Below are positions 22,515 through 35,177 of a stretch of DNA of 64,000 nucleotides, piece by piece (position 1 is the first letter of the stretch; every line of letters starts with the position of its first letter). The position numbers and the translations under genes are program-made. Below the pieces are notes generated by a model. That model was not told the origin of the DNA, ran no database searches, and saw nothing but the letters and a program-made list of their open reading frames with translations. Origin of the DNA: Deroplatys truncata (lineage: Eukaryota > Arthropoda > Insecta > Mantodea > Mantidae); NCBI GenBank assembly GCA_030765065.1, contig CM060990.1, forward strand, positions 665,830,618 to 665,894,617. The letters run 5' to 3'.

Positions 22515-24415
22515 CTGTTACACCCGCTCGAATATGAGGAAATAGTTCTCATTTCCTATCTGCTTCGTAGCGCAAATTCAGATTGTGCTGCCACCCGACC
22601 GATAACCGTCACCCTTAGCCGTGTGGTGGTTATGAGCTCAAAAACAAAATTTCTGATTTGTAGGCGTAACACAATTTGTCCACCTATTACTTATTCATTA
22701 TCAAAAGGTTCATTTTTACATGTACATTTATACATTCTTATTCCACATGTCATTAAAGGTACAAATATGTGAAATATTAAATTCTACATTTATTATGGGG
22801 ACACTCTGGTACCAAATAGACCTTCTTCCCTAATCAAATAATTTTAATGAAAGTTTTCGGTTAAATTACACCTGCTATGATATATTGTTGGTATAAGTTT
22901 CATTGTTCTAGATTGAATATTTTTTAAATTAAAAATTATTTTTTTGTTTTTACAAATAATTGGATAGAAACAAAAGGTACACTTTTTGTAATTTAGAATT
23001 AAAATAAAGGCCTCAAATTTGGTACACTGGTTGATCTATTCCTACGCAATAAGCTTGTGCATTTGTTTTTCAAAGAATTAATATTTATTAAAAATATGTA
23101 TTTTTTGTATTTAGAACAAAATAAAAAACGTTACTAATAATTACAAAGAAAAACAAAGCATTTACCTTTGTGCATTAGAGTAAGCAACAAAGTAATTTCT
23201 TTAACAAGTTATATTCTACATGCCCTGAAAATTTCAGTCTGATTCATCAATATTTACTACAAAAAAGTATACCTGAAAGAATAAAAACTGCTGTATGGAG
23301 AAAAAGCTATTTTATGTTTGTGAACACAGTTGTTGGATGTACTGCTCTTCTCTTATCAATTTGGATTACACCAACTTCCAGACGGGTTTCAAACGTAATA
23401 TATATTGGGGTATTCTAGACATGTTGAAGATACTGTTTCTTTTTAAAACATTTGTTCTGAAAACATAACATTTTTTGCCGTTTTGGTGCCAGATTGTCCC
23501 CGTAACATATGTTTTTGAAATGTATACCTCAAGCATCGCACCAAATCATTAGCGTGCATACCACTTTCCATCGCAATATCTCCAGTAGTTGTCAAGTTAT
23601 GAATTGTTTAATTCATTACTTTAACGATAAACAGAAATGGTTCATACGATGAAAACATTAAAATTATACTAATATAAATGTGTATTTTGACCCTAACAAA
23701 TGTTGAAGAAAATGTTGGAAACAGATATTTTATTGCTGTTTAAGCTCTTGAGAAAAAAAATTATAAACTTATTTCGAAACAATATTTTTCATTAACTTTA
23801 GTGTGTTAATTGTAATACTCCTCCGATGATGAGGGTAAAAGAAAAATCACTCCCAAAGTTTTATGCTTATATTTTTATACGTTTATCTACAAAATTTTCG
23901 CATGCACATTTAAAATCTCGTGTAAAATTACTTATAATCAACCGTAATTAGATTATGAAACCAGATTATTCATTCTTAATAATAGACCAACAAAAATGGG
24001 ACTTTTTGAAGTATTTGACTCAATTTTCATCTCTGAGTGTACCCTTGGTTTCATCATTATCATACAATTTGGTTTTAAGTTTACTTAGTCTACATTATTC
24101 GGAAATATTTTAACATGAAAAAAGCTAAATATATGTTTACTTTATGTGGAGAGAAGAATTGTTTATTGAAAGCCTCTTGGCGGTTCATTCTGGATCTCTG
24201 GCGGTTATCGTTTTTAAATTTTATCGCGAAGAAACACGGCCGGTAGATTTAAGGGTTTGATCGATCACACCGCCTTCTCATAAGATCTAAAGGATTTCTG
24301 AGCTGTGAATACAAATAAGCTGCATGATTTCGATGAATAAAAATCTGTTCACCTCAGCACAAATCTAGCCTGTGTATTTACAGCTATACAGAGTTGATTT
24401 GTTATAGTTGTTTAT
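22515..24415. other. long unassigned AT-rich tract
   Basis: Strongly AT-rich, with no open frame over 60 codons and no TIR or tRNA-like motif recognised. It may be the eroded body of an unidentified element. Confidence 0.35.
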
Positions 24416-25331
24416 TAGCACCACGCTTTGGGCGTCAATTTGAAGAAGTTAGTTGCTGCTACGTATTGAGTCAGTTTGTAGATTCTGTATTATATTTCAA
24501 CTGTTGGGGAGCCGAACTTGTAGTAGTTGCAACAGCACGTATAGTAAACAGTTTCCGGTAGCCTTCGCCCCAAGTTTAAAAAAAATATTAACTTTGTAAT
24601 TAAACTGCTTCTTTAAGTATTAAATATTTATGTTTGCCTCGGCTGCGTCAGTATTATTTTAGAGACATGGAAGTCTTGGCAGGGCGTGGTGCAACAAGAA
24701 TGTAGACTTACACAAATTAAAAAGCACTTCACTGATATAGAGAGCTGTGAGATTCTTTTTATTAATTAATTACACTTTTTACCACGTAAAACTATTTTTC
24801 GTCTCACACGAATACATATTAAATCTCTCGAGGACGCATCTTGCACCCCGTTACTATCACTGTCTGCAGGCAACTGACTAGATTTCAACCGTCTAAACTT
24901 GTAAATTTCTGTATTTCAAGTCTCTGATTGGCTAATCCTACTCCAATAGAATACCTGCATTTAACTAAAGCTTTTTCCGGTTGTTGATTGGCTATTTGTT
25001 TTATAAACTCACTAAAATTACATTAATGCTTACAAGAATCACAAGTAACATTTAAACTCTCAAACTCATTATTTCCTCAAGGTTATCTAATCGTTACCTC
25101 ATTGTTAGCAATGTTTAACTTATTACTCTCACAGCTCCTACATTATTAAATTACGTAATATATTCACATAACATTATTAAACATGTATACAATAATATAA
25201 GCATGTGCAATTACTGTTACATACATTTTACAAATTATCACATACACATATTGCTTCAAGGCGGGCTGTTATTGAACTTACGTATTATATAATTTGGATG
25301 AAATCATTTAAGTGTTAAAAATTCTGCCTCA
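24416..25331 (-). repeat. LTR with adjoining primer-binding site, family L, copy b
   Basis: The LTR is 24441-25331 (TG...CA tips: TGAAGAAGTT and CTGCCTCA on the + strand). On the minus strand the LTR end is followed after AAT by TGACGCCCAAAGCGTGG, which resembles retrotransposon primer-binding sites (TGGCGCCCAACGTGGGGC type). Two CCAAT boxes (GCCAATC on the minus strand) lie inside. The rest of the element is missing, so this is a 5' LTR fragment. Confidence 0.65.
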
Positions 25332-25403
25332 GGGTGTATAATAATTAATAGCGCAAACTTAAACGGTTGAAAAGTATCGATAGTAGAAGCAAAAACGTTT
25401 CAT

Positions 25404-26073
25404 TAAACATGGGTCTGCAAACCAGCCATGTGCGAGATAATCGCAAATGTGTAATTACAAGCCGCCACTGACTTCATTAAGCAACATCGTCCTAATTAGT
25501 AAAAAATGAATTTTAAAATTAGACTTTTCGTTTAATACTTGCCATTCTAAGTTGCCTCAAAATTTACTCATAGCTTAACTTAAGAAGGAATAGAATTCTA
25601 TTTAGTATGTTACATGTTATTAATACTGTACAGAGGGGTGTTCAAAGTGTCATCCTTGCACCTGAATGCAATACTGAACTCATCTCTGCAGTGAGTTTCG
25701 AATTCTTTCAGACACTCCCGAATCGTCTCGGAGTTCTTCACAAAAACCTACAATTTCTCTGCTCCAGTACTTGAGCGGTATCAATGGGAGTGCTGTACAT
25801 TACACATTTGAGGTGATCCCATACGGAAAAATTCAAAGGATTGAGACCAGGTAATCATGGAATCCAAGGTATAGGTCCTCCTCGACCTATCCATCTTGGA
25901 CCATATCTCTACGTTAGATGTCTTCTTACAGTAGTAGCAAAATGTGCCAGTGCTTCATCGTACATGTACCACATACTCCGACGTTGCTCAAGTAATTCAC
26001 GTCAGTGGCGGCTCATAACCACACATTCGCAATAATAAGTCTCGCACACGGCTTGCTTGCAGACCCATGTTTA
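25404..26073 (-). mobile_element. 670-bp DNA transposon with ~70-bp TIRs
   Basis: Inverted ends TAAACATGGGTCTGCAA (left) and the complement (right) extend ~70 bp each, including a GTGTGCGAGA-type box and GCCGCCACTGAC. A minus-strand transposase C terminus lies inside. Confidence 0.7.
25625..25990 (-). pseudogene. DUF4817/mariner-related transposase C-terminal fragment
   Basis: Minus-strand frames give WIGRGGPIPW, then NPLNFSVWDHLKCVMYSTPI, then FCEELRDDSGV. These match the C-terminal catalytic part of the IS630/Tc1-mariner branch in which WIGRRGP...SPDLTPLDFFLWGHLK is diagnostic. These transposases are common in insects and usually start with a DUF4817 helix-turn-helix domain. Frameshifts and a stop break it, and the SPDLT motif with the last catalytic acid is eroded. 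It sits inside a 670-bp element whose N-terminal coding part was deleted. Confidence 0.7.
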
Positions 26074-26507
26074 CTGGGACTTCTTTGCTTTATCGTATAC
26101 TTTCAGCCATTTCAGTTTTCGCTATTAATAATGATGCACCCTGTATACCATGATCGATGACTAACCGACTTAGATATGGAAGAGGCATGATCCTTGAAGA
26201 GGCAGCAGAAGAAGATAAATTGACATGTAGGCAATCTGAGGAACGTGTTACAGCGGCACAGTGCGTTGGTAGTCCCAAGGGCTAGGGGAGGCGCTTTGGC
26301 TGAGAGAATTTTATGGGAAATGCATACTTTGCACAGAAACAGAAGTTATTGATGTCCAATATAATAAAGTTGAGCATAGTTCTCAATATAGGGGCAAAAT
26401 GCCAATGTTTTAAATACTGTGATGGTCACCTAACGTAATCTTGCACTTTTTATCATATGCGTCTCTAATATTACGTAGCATATCATCTTTCATTGCCTAG
26501 CAGTTAA

Positions 26508-26776
26508 AATTAAATTGAGTTTTATTTATGGACGCTATTTAACTACTGTGGTCCTTAGCGTCCCATTCTATATTGGACGTGAAAGACAGTTAATTTTGCT
26601 CAGAGGCCTCTTTATCAGGCTTGAGGTTCTTTTATGTGCCGTAAATCTACGACACGGGACCGCCGGCTTTACTTCCCTTCCGAAGGAAGCCATGCTAAGG
26701 ATTTTTACGCCCGAAAAAATACATCGCCCTCCGTCGGGTTTGAACCCGCGACCTCGGGAACTAGAGGCTAGCATGG
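26508..26776 (-). repeat. S1 SINE copy c with 13-bp TSD
   Basis: Flanked by GCCTAGCAGTTAA at 26495-26507 and 26777-26789. Reversed S1 with tail at the left and a B-box complement GGGTTTGAACCCGCGACCTC at the right. The outer head including the A box is missing, so it is a 5'-truncated insertion typical of target-primed reverse transcription. Confidence 0.85.
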
Positions 26777-26789
26777 GCCTAGCAGTTAA

Positions 26790-27584
26790 GATTGCTTTCT
26801 GCATTTATTACACGACTGAGGCGATTAGATCCGCGTAGCTAGTGCGATAATCCATGCGGTTAGAAACCTCATATAATCGAGTTTTCTGGTTCTTAGTCGT
26901 CAAATGAATGTCAGCAAGGAATGCTGCAATATGTAGGATACGTGTATTTAGTTACGTTTATCCAACCTCCCCATTACCTCATCGCTCATATACATTTTCC
27001 TCTTATTCTTGTCCAAAATAATCACAGAAAACGTAAATTGTCTCCAAGCAACAGACACTAAACGCAAAAGGAACGTAAACTACAAGGATTAATATACATA
27101 AAAAATCTGAGTATTGCACAATTTTTTCGTTTTAGCCGTCGCCTTTGCAATAACAAACGTTTTCAGATTTGAACAAGACTTACTGACGTGAATAGTTATA
27201 GTTATAACTACAAAAAAGAGACATACCGGCCACAATTTGCTGTATATGAAAACAAACTGATTTGTGGATTTTAATGAAATTAAGAAATACCAATTTCTTA
27301 CTTCTGATAATGTTTAACGCCCGTTCTTACTGTACACAGCACCAAAATTATAATCGGGAATGGGAATTTTGGAAAGAAAACGTATCATGCCTAAGTTTAT
27401 GTTGCCTCCCTGGCATTTGCCAGTTATTGAAACTGAGAAGAACCTGGAAAAAAACCTGTCAGGGAAGTTGGTCGTGTGGGATTTGTCCGCGAGACTGTAG
27501 CTTAACGATCTCGTTGTTACTTTTGAAAAGTATTTCATTAATTACGTGTAATAATAACAACCCTGGAATCACTTTGACGATGTC
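26790..27584. other. unassigned
   Basis: No gene recognised. A 124-codon open frame at 27262-27636 on the + strand shows no conserved motif before it enters the transposase relic. Confidence 0.3.
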
Positions 27585-27599
27585 ACGGGCAGTGAGTTC

Positions 27600-28170
27600 G
27601 ATCCTCACTCCCGGTGTGTGCACTTTGCACCGATGAAGCCTGTTTCGCCAAAGACGACATGCTAAATAGTCGAAACAGTCCTGTGTGGGAAGATGACAAT
27701 TCCCACGCTACAGTTGTAAGGTGCTATCAAAACAGATTTGCAGTGAACGAATGGGCGGGCATAGTCAATGATTTCATAGGCCCATTTCTTCTTCCACCCC
27801 GATTAACTTGAGCAGTGTAAACAGATACACTCCCCAGGTTCTTGGAACATATCTCACCTGCGGTACTTCAAAGTATGTGGTTTGAACATGATGGAGCCCC
27901 AGCTCACTTTTTACATCACTTTCGGGAACGCCTTAACCAGACGTTCCCTGAAAAGTGGATAGGAAGAGGAGGTCCTGCTTCATGGCCGGCATGTTCGCCT
28001 GATCTGACTCCACTTGAGTTTTTCTTGTGGGGTCATGTGAAAAGTCGTGCGTACGAGACACCAGTACCAAACGAACAGAAGCTACTAGCACGAATTCTCG
28101 CTGCTTGTGATAGTGTCAGAGCGACTCCAGGGTTGACAGTATGACAGAATGTCTGCATTGAGCTGAAGAA
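27600..28170 (+). pseudogene. DUF4817/mariner-related transposase relic
   Basis: Two frames: 27614-27811 with TDEACFAKDDMLNSRNS and VNEWAGIVNDFIGPFLLPP (first catalytic Asp in TDEA), then 27842-28144 with MWFEHDGAPAHFLHHF (second catalytic Asp), WIGRGGPASWPACSPDLTPL and FFLWGHVKSRAYETPV (third acidic position in the SPDLTPLEF motif). This is the whole DDE catalytic domain of the insect IS630/Tc1-mariner branch. All three catalytic positions survive, but a frameshift/stop between 27811 and 27842 separates them, and the N-terminal helix-turn-helix is not seen. Of all transposase relics here it is the best preserved. Confidence 0.8.
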
Positions 28171-28990
28171 CGCCATTTTGAACACCTGTTGTAGTATCAG
28201 GGCTTGTGTAAGTAGTACAGCGAAGTAAAATACAGATATTCGTAAGTTTGCATAATTTCACGTTCATAGGTATCCCATAACTTGCGACGGAATTGTTTCC
28301 GGACCGAGGTTTCTTATATCAAATTCATGCATATTCTTAATCTTCCCTGAAAGTTAGCATTATCATCACGGAAACATCCTGTATTTTTCACATATGAGAA
28401 ATGACAATCATTTTTAATTTGGTTACGTTGTTCTAAGGCTTTGGGGGTTAACATAGACTGCCTTTATTATATCGGCTATTGTTTGGGTATTATTTTCCCG
28501 TAGTCATGAAAACAACGTATGAATTCCCTCTCCCTGAGTTAATCCAGTAGATTATTCCAGCTGGATCCAAGGGCTTCAGTCGCAGAGCAAACGTCAGAAG
28601 AGGTAATTGGGAATGGCGGATGTTTTTCCAACAATGAAAACAATGCGAGGTTTAAAGATTTATTGCAAGTTGGAGCTGCAATAACAAAAGCTGTAGGCGA
28701 CATTAGTAATATACCCTAATGTACTGCCCATTGTTCAAGCAGCTTCTTGTGTGCCTGTATTGCTTTCTGCATTCAGTCCCACGTTTTTGGCTGGTTGTAA
28801 ATTTAAACCGGATATCTCGCTGTATTTCGCGTTTGCTTGTGGATATTCCATGCGCGCTTTTCTTAATTGTTGTATACCTTTTTCTTCTGCTTTCTGGTTC
28901 TTCCGTGCCACAAAAAAGAGCAGCTTTGGCTCACAATCTGTGATTTGGGACTGTTACGTATTTGCGTCAGCTCATGTTTGAGAATTATCG
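28171..28990. other. unassigned
   Basis: No gene, TIR or tRNA-like motif recognised. Confidence 0.3.
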
Positions 28991-29017
28991 AACTTATCTC
29001 TGCCTAAAAACTATTCA

Positions 29018-29342
29018 GTGCTGTGGGCTAGACCGTGGAGCTGTGGTTTCCGGTCGCGGAATGCGCCTATTCATCCCACTCATGGGGGTGCGGATTTTAA
29101 ATACCGGATATAGGACCGTTTCCCACTCAGCATCGTGAGGAAAGTGAGGAGCTGCGATAGGCAGCGATCCCGGCCATGGAGGCCAACAATCTGGCTGAGA
29201 GAAGCGTGATGCTGCCCATATTACCTCATCGTATCGGTTGGATGATCGACCACCTCGGCCGTGCGTCCGTGGGCAATCGGGTGGGCAGGTCTAGATCCAT
29301 GGGCTGTAGCGCCACGGGATTATTATTATTGTTATTATTAAA
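29018..29342 (+). repeat. S3 SINE-like repeat, copy a, with (ATT)n tail
   Basis: Landmarks TGCTGTGGGCTAGA, GGAAAGTGAGGAGCTGCGAT, GAGGCCAACAATCTGGCTG and GGGCTGTAGCGCCACGGG match the reversed copy at 52190-52465 base for base over long runs. It ends in ATT repeats. No clear A/B boxes, so it could be a LINE 3' end rather than a SINE. Confidence 0.65.
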
Positions 29343-29743
29343 ATATTCCGTTATATACCTTTTAATATGAGAGTAAAAATGGGTGAACAGTGGGCTATAT
29401 AGTCACTTCAAGGTACAGGTATTTATTCGACTTTTCTCTCGTTACCAAACACTTAGGTCGGTTACACACTTCACTAAGGCTTGTCTGTAGATTTGTTTAT
29501 CACAGATGTATTTAGATTATCGGTGCCGTCTAACCGACGGTGGTTCCACAGAAATTTATCTGAAGAGGGGTCAACTGGTTCATTTCAACCCAGACATCCG
29601 CCGACAGTCGAACGACCACCGATATTTTCGAAGATGCTTTTACCATGTATTTGTTTAATAGTGTTTCTCAACCTGTGATGTTGCCGTAAGATAAAATGAT
29701 AAAGATACAGCTTAATTAAAGACTTATGATTAATATAAAAGTA

Positions 29744-30013
29744 GTTGGAAAGGTAGAATCAAATGACTGAAAAATTCAATACCATAGCCGGGATCTCCCG
29801 GACTCCGTCCGGTTGCTCTAACCACTGAGCTACCATGGCAACATGCCGGCACGCCATTAAATTCTCCAGCTGATTCCCATTTTTCCCGGTTAACCACAAG
29901 GAGATCTCAAATTGTATTGAGATGTCATACCCCAATGGCGACTTATATTCTTTGTAAGTACTTTAAGTCCAGGGCTTTATAGTTACAACCACTATTAGGT
30001 CAATTAATTCCAC
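29744..30013 (-). repeat. S4 repeat, copy 2, with 13-bp TSD
   Basis: TAATATAAAAGTA flanks it at 29731-29743 and 30014-30026. It holds one reversed tRNA-like arm (AACCACTGAGCTACCATGG is the A-box complement; the B box has lost its TTC) and the 170-bp middle, but not the second tRNA-like arm present at 19.7 kb. The clean TSD shows this one-arm form is itself a complete mobile unit. Confidence 0.75.
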
Positions 30014-30029
30014 TAATATAAAAGTATTT

Positions 30030-31785
30030 TTCTGGCGAATACAATTTTTCATCTCCTAAATATATTATCAAGAATTGAAATGAATATTTGTTTTCCTTAG
30101 CTCTTTTCTAGTTACACGGGATTCAAAATTAAAAATTTACTCCCTGATGGATCTCTGATGCTCTCCATCGATTGCCAACGTAGGCTGAGGATGTAATGTC
30201 CACTGCCTTCTAAGAGTGCAAACTTGTGGAAGCAGAAAAATTGCAAGGATTTAGATAGCATTATAGATGCACACCAGTTAAGCTAACCACACAGATAAAT
30301 AAATAGATCAATTAAGCTGCACTGTGACTTTATTCGAAGCATTTATTTACTCAAATGTCACTGTAGTTGGGCAAGTCTTGCAGCTATTACATATTATAAA
30401 TACGACGTTTTACTACTGACATGCGATTTCATTCCTCCTCTAGGCAATTTTGAATGTTTTAGAAATTTTTAAGTTAAATGATACATTTTGGTATGTGTTA
30501 GAAATGAAAAGCGCTTTAACCTCTTGCGCTACGGTGAAACTTTACCATTTATTCTTAAGAGTTGGAAAGGGGTATAGAAGATCTGTTAATAGTGAACGAA
30601 ACGAATTATGCTATATGTTCTTTTGAGGTTTAATATAAAGAATGTGCCGCTACCTTGACATGGATTTAAGTGGCATTTCGTAATGGGCAGAGTTGTATTT
30701 CCGTAAGGTGCAAACTGAAACATTTAATATCACAAGCTCATTAACCTTATTAACAATTTTTCCAGCACTATAATAGTATATTAGCAGCAAGACTTTAATG
30801 GTAGTAATCAAGGCGCGAGTTTAATAATTTTTATACGAGCATCTTAATTAACATTATAGTCGACTTGCATATGCTTGTTTTTTCTCCAGCACACTATAAT
30901 TTCAAAACTTTGGGTTTTTAAAAAAATCCCTTACCTTGTTAATTATGTGTAATTAAATGCTCGCGTGTTTGCGAGTAGTGCAGTACATGTCACTACTATT
31001 GAGTCCAAGTCGTAGTGATTTTTTGTAGATAACGTGAAAAAGACATATTGTAACATGCTGGGGTGAGTGCCAAAAGATTTTCACCCCAACACGTACATAG
31101 GGGAGCAAGAGGGCCGGGACCTTGGTGTTTAGTGTTTAGATGAAGGCGTAAGGTTTTGATATCATACAAAAATATTGCATAATACAAATTACCTGTAAAT
31201 TATTGACAAATATTTGGCGACTCAACATTACAAGTAGGAAAACAGGATGAGGAAAGATGCCCCGAAGTCGAAGACAGTACACACGCGCGACTTGGTGCTT
31301 CAACTGTACTTACTGAGGTGACGCTAACTATATCCCCTTTCCAATCCTGTCTGACCATGCTAGCCAGCCAGGGTTGGCGTCATACCAGACCAAAGCGTTC
31401 TCTCTGGCGTGTTCCGCGCCAAAGAAGGGATCGTTAGGCCGAACAATAATCAGAGAAACCCAATAATGCTATCGACAATGCAACACGATAATGCGTCTGG
31501 TATACAATGCTTACTGATACGCCGCAATATTAATGCAAAGGGAATGAACTCAATTTATTAGACTATAAAAGATCATAATGAATCGCTGAAGCATAATGGA
31601 TGCCAGTTACTCACATGTAGCTAGCGTATTATAGTGTGGTCGACCAAAAACGAAGTTATGTGCCCAAGCTGTCCCTTTTTTTGGCTAAACATAAATACTG
31701 CAGTCATTACTGAGAAAAAAATGTTTCATAACAAAAGGTATACATCAGAAAAGAGCAAATAATATTGTTGTGAGTCAGTCTTTTG
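30030..31785. other. unassigned
   Basis: No gene or repeat recognised. A moderately GC-rich patch at 31240-31450 has no open frame of note. Confidence 0.3.
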
Positions 31786-31789
31786 GCGT

Positions 31790-32297
31790 ATAGGTATGGT
31801 TTATACAACGGAGGGGGACAACACCTCGCGCACTGCGACCTTCATAGATCTATCGTGTCTAACACTCCCAGGAGGAAGGGATGGAGTGAAGAAACCGCAG
31901 GAGGCTACAGAGACGTGCGGAAGTCCATAACAGTTACTGACTCGATGACCCATCCCACTGCTGTAGCTGCCTAGAGAGGGCGAAGAACGACCCGTCAACC
32001 AAGCAGTCCTCTAGTGCTCTTTCCTTTGAGCAAGCATCCGCACCATCTGTCCAATACCGCCATACGCCACGAAGCCTCTATGAACACCTGAAAGATGCGA
32101 AGAAGACGAAATGAAAATAAAATGATAGAATGGAAGTCGTGGTAGATGAGAAAGGATTCCAGCATTCGCCTACCGAACTAGGGAAAGCCAAGAAAACTTC
32201 AATGTCAGAGTGGGCGGTCGACGAGAATTGAACCCTGGACCTATCGAATGCGGCCTCACACGTTTCCGCGGAGCCAACTTGCTCGGTAGTCGTATGG
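31790..32297 (-). repeat. S2 SINE-like element, copy b
   Basis: Reversed S2. The tRNA-like head with B-box complement GAGAATTGAACCCTGGACC is at about 32220-32240, the CATTCGCCTACC box at 32164, the ACCTGAAAGATGCGAAG box at 32088, and the 3' body to the left (GAAGAACGACCCGTCAACCA). Order and spacing match the + copy at 12.2-12.9 kb. Confidence 0.65.
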
Positions 32298-32614
32298 TGT
32301 AACTTAATTCATTAGATACGATCAAAAATCTCTTTAAAACGAATGTGTATTTCTTACTCCCTGTGGCGTTTTTAATAAAGAGAATGATCTGATGTAAATG
32401 TTTGCTTTTCTGCAGCATGTACGTAACTAAGACCTTATTGATTTATTTCATGTTATTTCCAAGCAAAAATATATTATGAATAACGTAGCTTGTATAGAAG
32501 AATCACCTTTTATATGGATATTACGGTATGTGAGGTGTATTTACGATTATTAGTGTGTACCAACATCAGATTTTATAAGCCATTATATAAACTGGAAGAG
32601 GAGACATTACAAAA

Positions 32615-33392
32615 AAAATTCTGATGTGTTACACTCACATGACTTTCTCTACTCTTGTACAAACTATTTTTACAAACGCTTATTCTCCATATGCTTCATG
32701 TTAATCGAGATGTTAATCTTATTGCTAATTTTCTTGTAGGTGCAAGGGGAATATGGTAGGTTTTAAGCGATAGTCAAATATTTTAACTCCTGATTGCTAT
32801 GTGGCGCATTCCATTCTCTTTGCATGTCCAGGAGATAAAAATAATGAATTACGAATTTGAGAAAAAGTATAAGTATTGGAAAATTTATGACATAAATTGT
32901 GTATTTTAACTCGATCTACATTTTTTGTGTAGTAAAATTTTCTCTACCTCTTATGGTTCACCAGTTACGCAAAAGTCGTTCACAATGAAGAATACTTTTG
33001 GAGACATTCCCAGAAAATTCGAGATATACATTTCATTTGTCATGAAAATATCTTAAACATATGATATTTTAATCAAAATCGTTAGAGCCATTTTTGATAA
33101 AATTAAAATTTTCGAAATGTTCCATGTAAAGGGTAATCTGGGGTAGGGGAATTTTATTGAAAACCTTCGTGTCGCATCTCTGGAAGATACTGAGCCTAAA
33201 TACCAAGTTTGGTGTTTATCCGGCTGTTCGTTTCTGAGTTATGCTGTTCACAGACACATACACACGGACATGTTTCCAATTTTTTTTTTGATTTAGGGGG
33301 CCTCAAAACATATTTCCGGTGAAATCTCGTTATCGAATTTTTGGGTGGAATACAATACTTTCCCTACTTACTATACGTAGTAGAGAAAATAA
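32615..33392 (+). repeat. family C repeat, copy g
   Basis: Starts CTGATGTGTTACACTCACAT, ends CTATACGTAGTAGAGAAAAT. An internal ~100-bp deletion is seen relative to copy e. The inverted motif is intact on the left. Confidence 0.75.
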
Positions 33393-33499
33393 TATGTTGA
33401 ACATAATTTTATAGTTCAACTGGATAAATTCACATATTGTAATTTAAAAAGTTAACCACAGGGAATGCTTTACATTTTTAACATTGAAGCCATATGCAG

Positions 33500-34035
33500 T
33501 CAATATTTTTCTAAAGGTAACAATACCATAAGCATAAAAAGTAAAGGTATTGACGAACGGAGGGGTCCCTGAAACCGGAGTAGAGCACAGCACGAAGGCC
33601 ATCCGGCTCCTCGAGCTTCTACCATGACCTCTAGGAAGGAGGGATGAGGGGAGAGACCTGAAGGACAACCGCATCCTGGTGACGACGAGCGTAAGCGTGA
33701 ACGGGATCCCTGATGTTTCCAGATTGAACGTGTCCGACCGCCGTCCGGGCCCACCCACAAGCCCCTAACCTCCGGGGCTCCCCCGAGAGAGCACCCTAGA
33801 ACGACTCCAGGGAAGAAACCTTTACAGACCGCACAGCCAGCGCCCAACCGCAACCCGCCGAACACCGACGCCTGGTCCTTCAACCCTGAAACAGATGACG
33901 AGGAAGATGATGGGTACAGGAAATGAGGGGCAGGAAAGTCGTGGTAGAAGATGAACCATCCCAGAGGGGAAACGAATCCGGGGCCTCCCAAATACGAATC
34001 ACACACGTTACTACGACGCCACCTCACTCGGTATC
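33500..34035 (-). repeat. GC-rich S2-like element with 175-codon open frame
   Basis: The right 130 bases are a reversed S2-type head (AAACGAATCCGGGGCCTCCC as B-box complement, then TCGTGGTAGAAGATGAA). The body to its left is unusually GC-rich for the window and open for 175 codons on the minus strand (34027-33500), rich in Gly, Ser and Pro. The first ~40 codons are simply the SINE head, which argues against a real protein. The body may belong to another, less decayed SINE or a LINE piece. Confidence 0.5.
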
Positions 34036-34336
34036 GTAATCTTCGCCGTGAAATCTTTTTGGTGGCAAATAGAATAAGTGTTAGCAGCAGTGCTAATATT
34101 AAGGCAGAGGGGAATATTCCTTAGTTATAATTGAAAACTACTCCTTCCGTTAATTCTTTGAATCAGTAAAGAATTAAGACATAGGTACCTATTAAAATTG
34201 TCATAGTCAAGATAATATATAAATATATTAATAAAAGCTAATATAGAATTGTATGGTGATGTTAGTATTTAGTACATTCGTCCACATTATAAGAAACATG
34301 CTCAATTTTGAAGAAGTTATTTTTCTTTACGTTATT

Positions 34337-35177
34337 TGCCCCACACTTTGGGAGTCAATTTGAAGTAGGATGTATTATATTTCGACTGTTTCTTTAAATA
34401 TTATATACTTATGTTTGCCTCGGCTACGTCAGTATTATTGTTAGAGGCATGTTTCTCTTTGCAGGGAGTGGTGCGACTAAAGAATGTAGGCTTACACAGA
34501 TTATAATTTTACTTCAATCCTTTTATTAATGCTTGACAGGATTTAAATAACACTTCACTGATATATAGAGAGAGAGAGAGAGCTGTGAGTTTTTTTAATT
34601 AATTACTTGCACTTTTTAACACGTAAAACTATTTTCGTCTCACACGAAATACGTATTAAATTTCTCGAGGACGTGTCTTGCGTCCGGTTAGAAACGCTGT
34701 CTACAACCAACGCGTCCAGTTATGAGCACTTTCTACAAGCTACTGACTTGATTTCTACCGCCACATTTGTAAATTTCTGTCTAATCCAATAGAATACTTT
34801 TATTCAACTTAAGCCTTTTTTTGGTTGTTGATTAGCTATTTATAAACTGTCTCAAAATTTACATTATTGTTGCTCCAATAATGACTAGTAGCATTATTAA
34901 ACATTCTTACTTATTATTGCCTCAAGGTTACCTCATTGTTACCTCATTGTTAGCAACTTTTAACCTATTATTCTCACAGCTCCTACATTATTAAATTACG
35001 TAATGCATTCACATAGCATGATTGAACATGTGCATATAATATAAACATTTACAATGACTGTAATATACACTTTTTATATATTGTTGCATACACATATTGC
35101 TTTAAGGCGGGCTGTTTTTGAATTTACATATTATGTAATTAGACTGAAATTATTTAAGTGTTAAAAATACTGCCTCA
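34337..35177 (-). repeat. LTR with adjoining primer-binding site, family L, copy c
   Basis: LTR 34361-35177 (TGAAGTAGGA ... TGCCTCA on the + strand), 817 bp with an internal deletion relative to the 923-bp solo copy. On the minus strand AAT and TGACTCCCAAAGTGTGGGGC follow its end, again like a primer-binding site. An AG microsatellite lies at 34565-34583. Confidence 0.65.
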
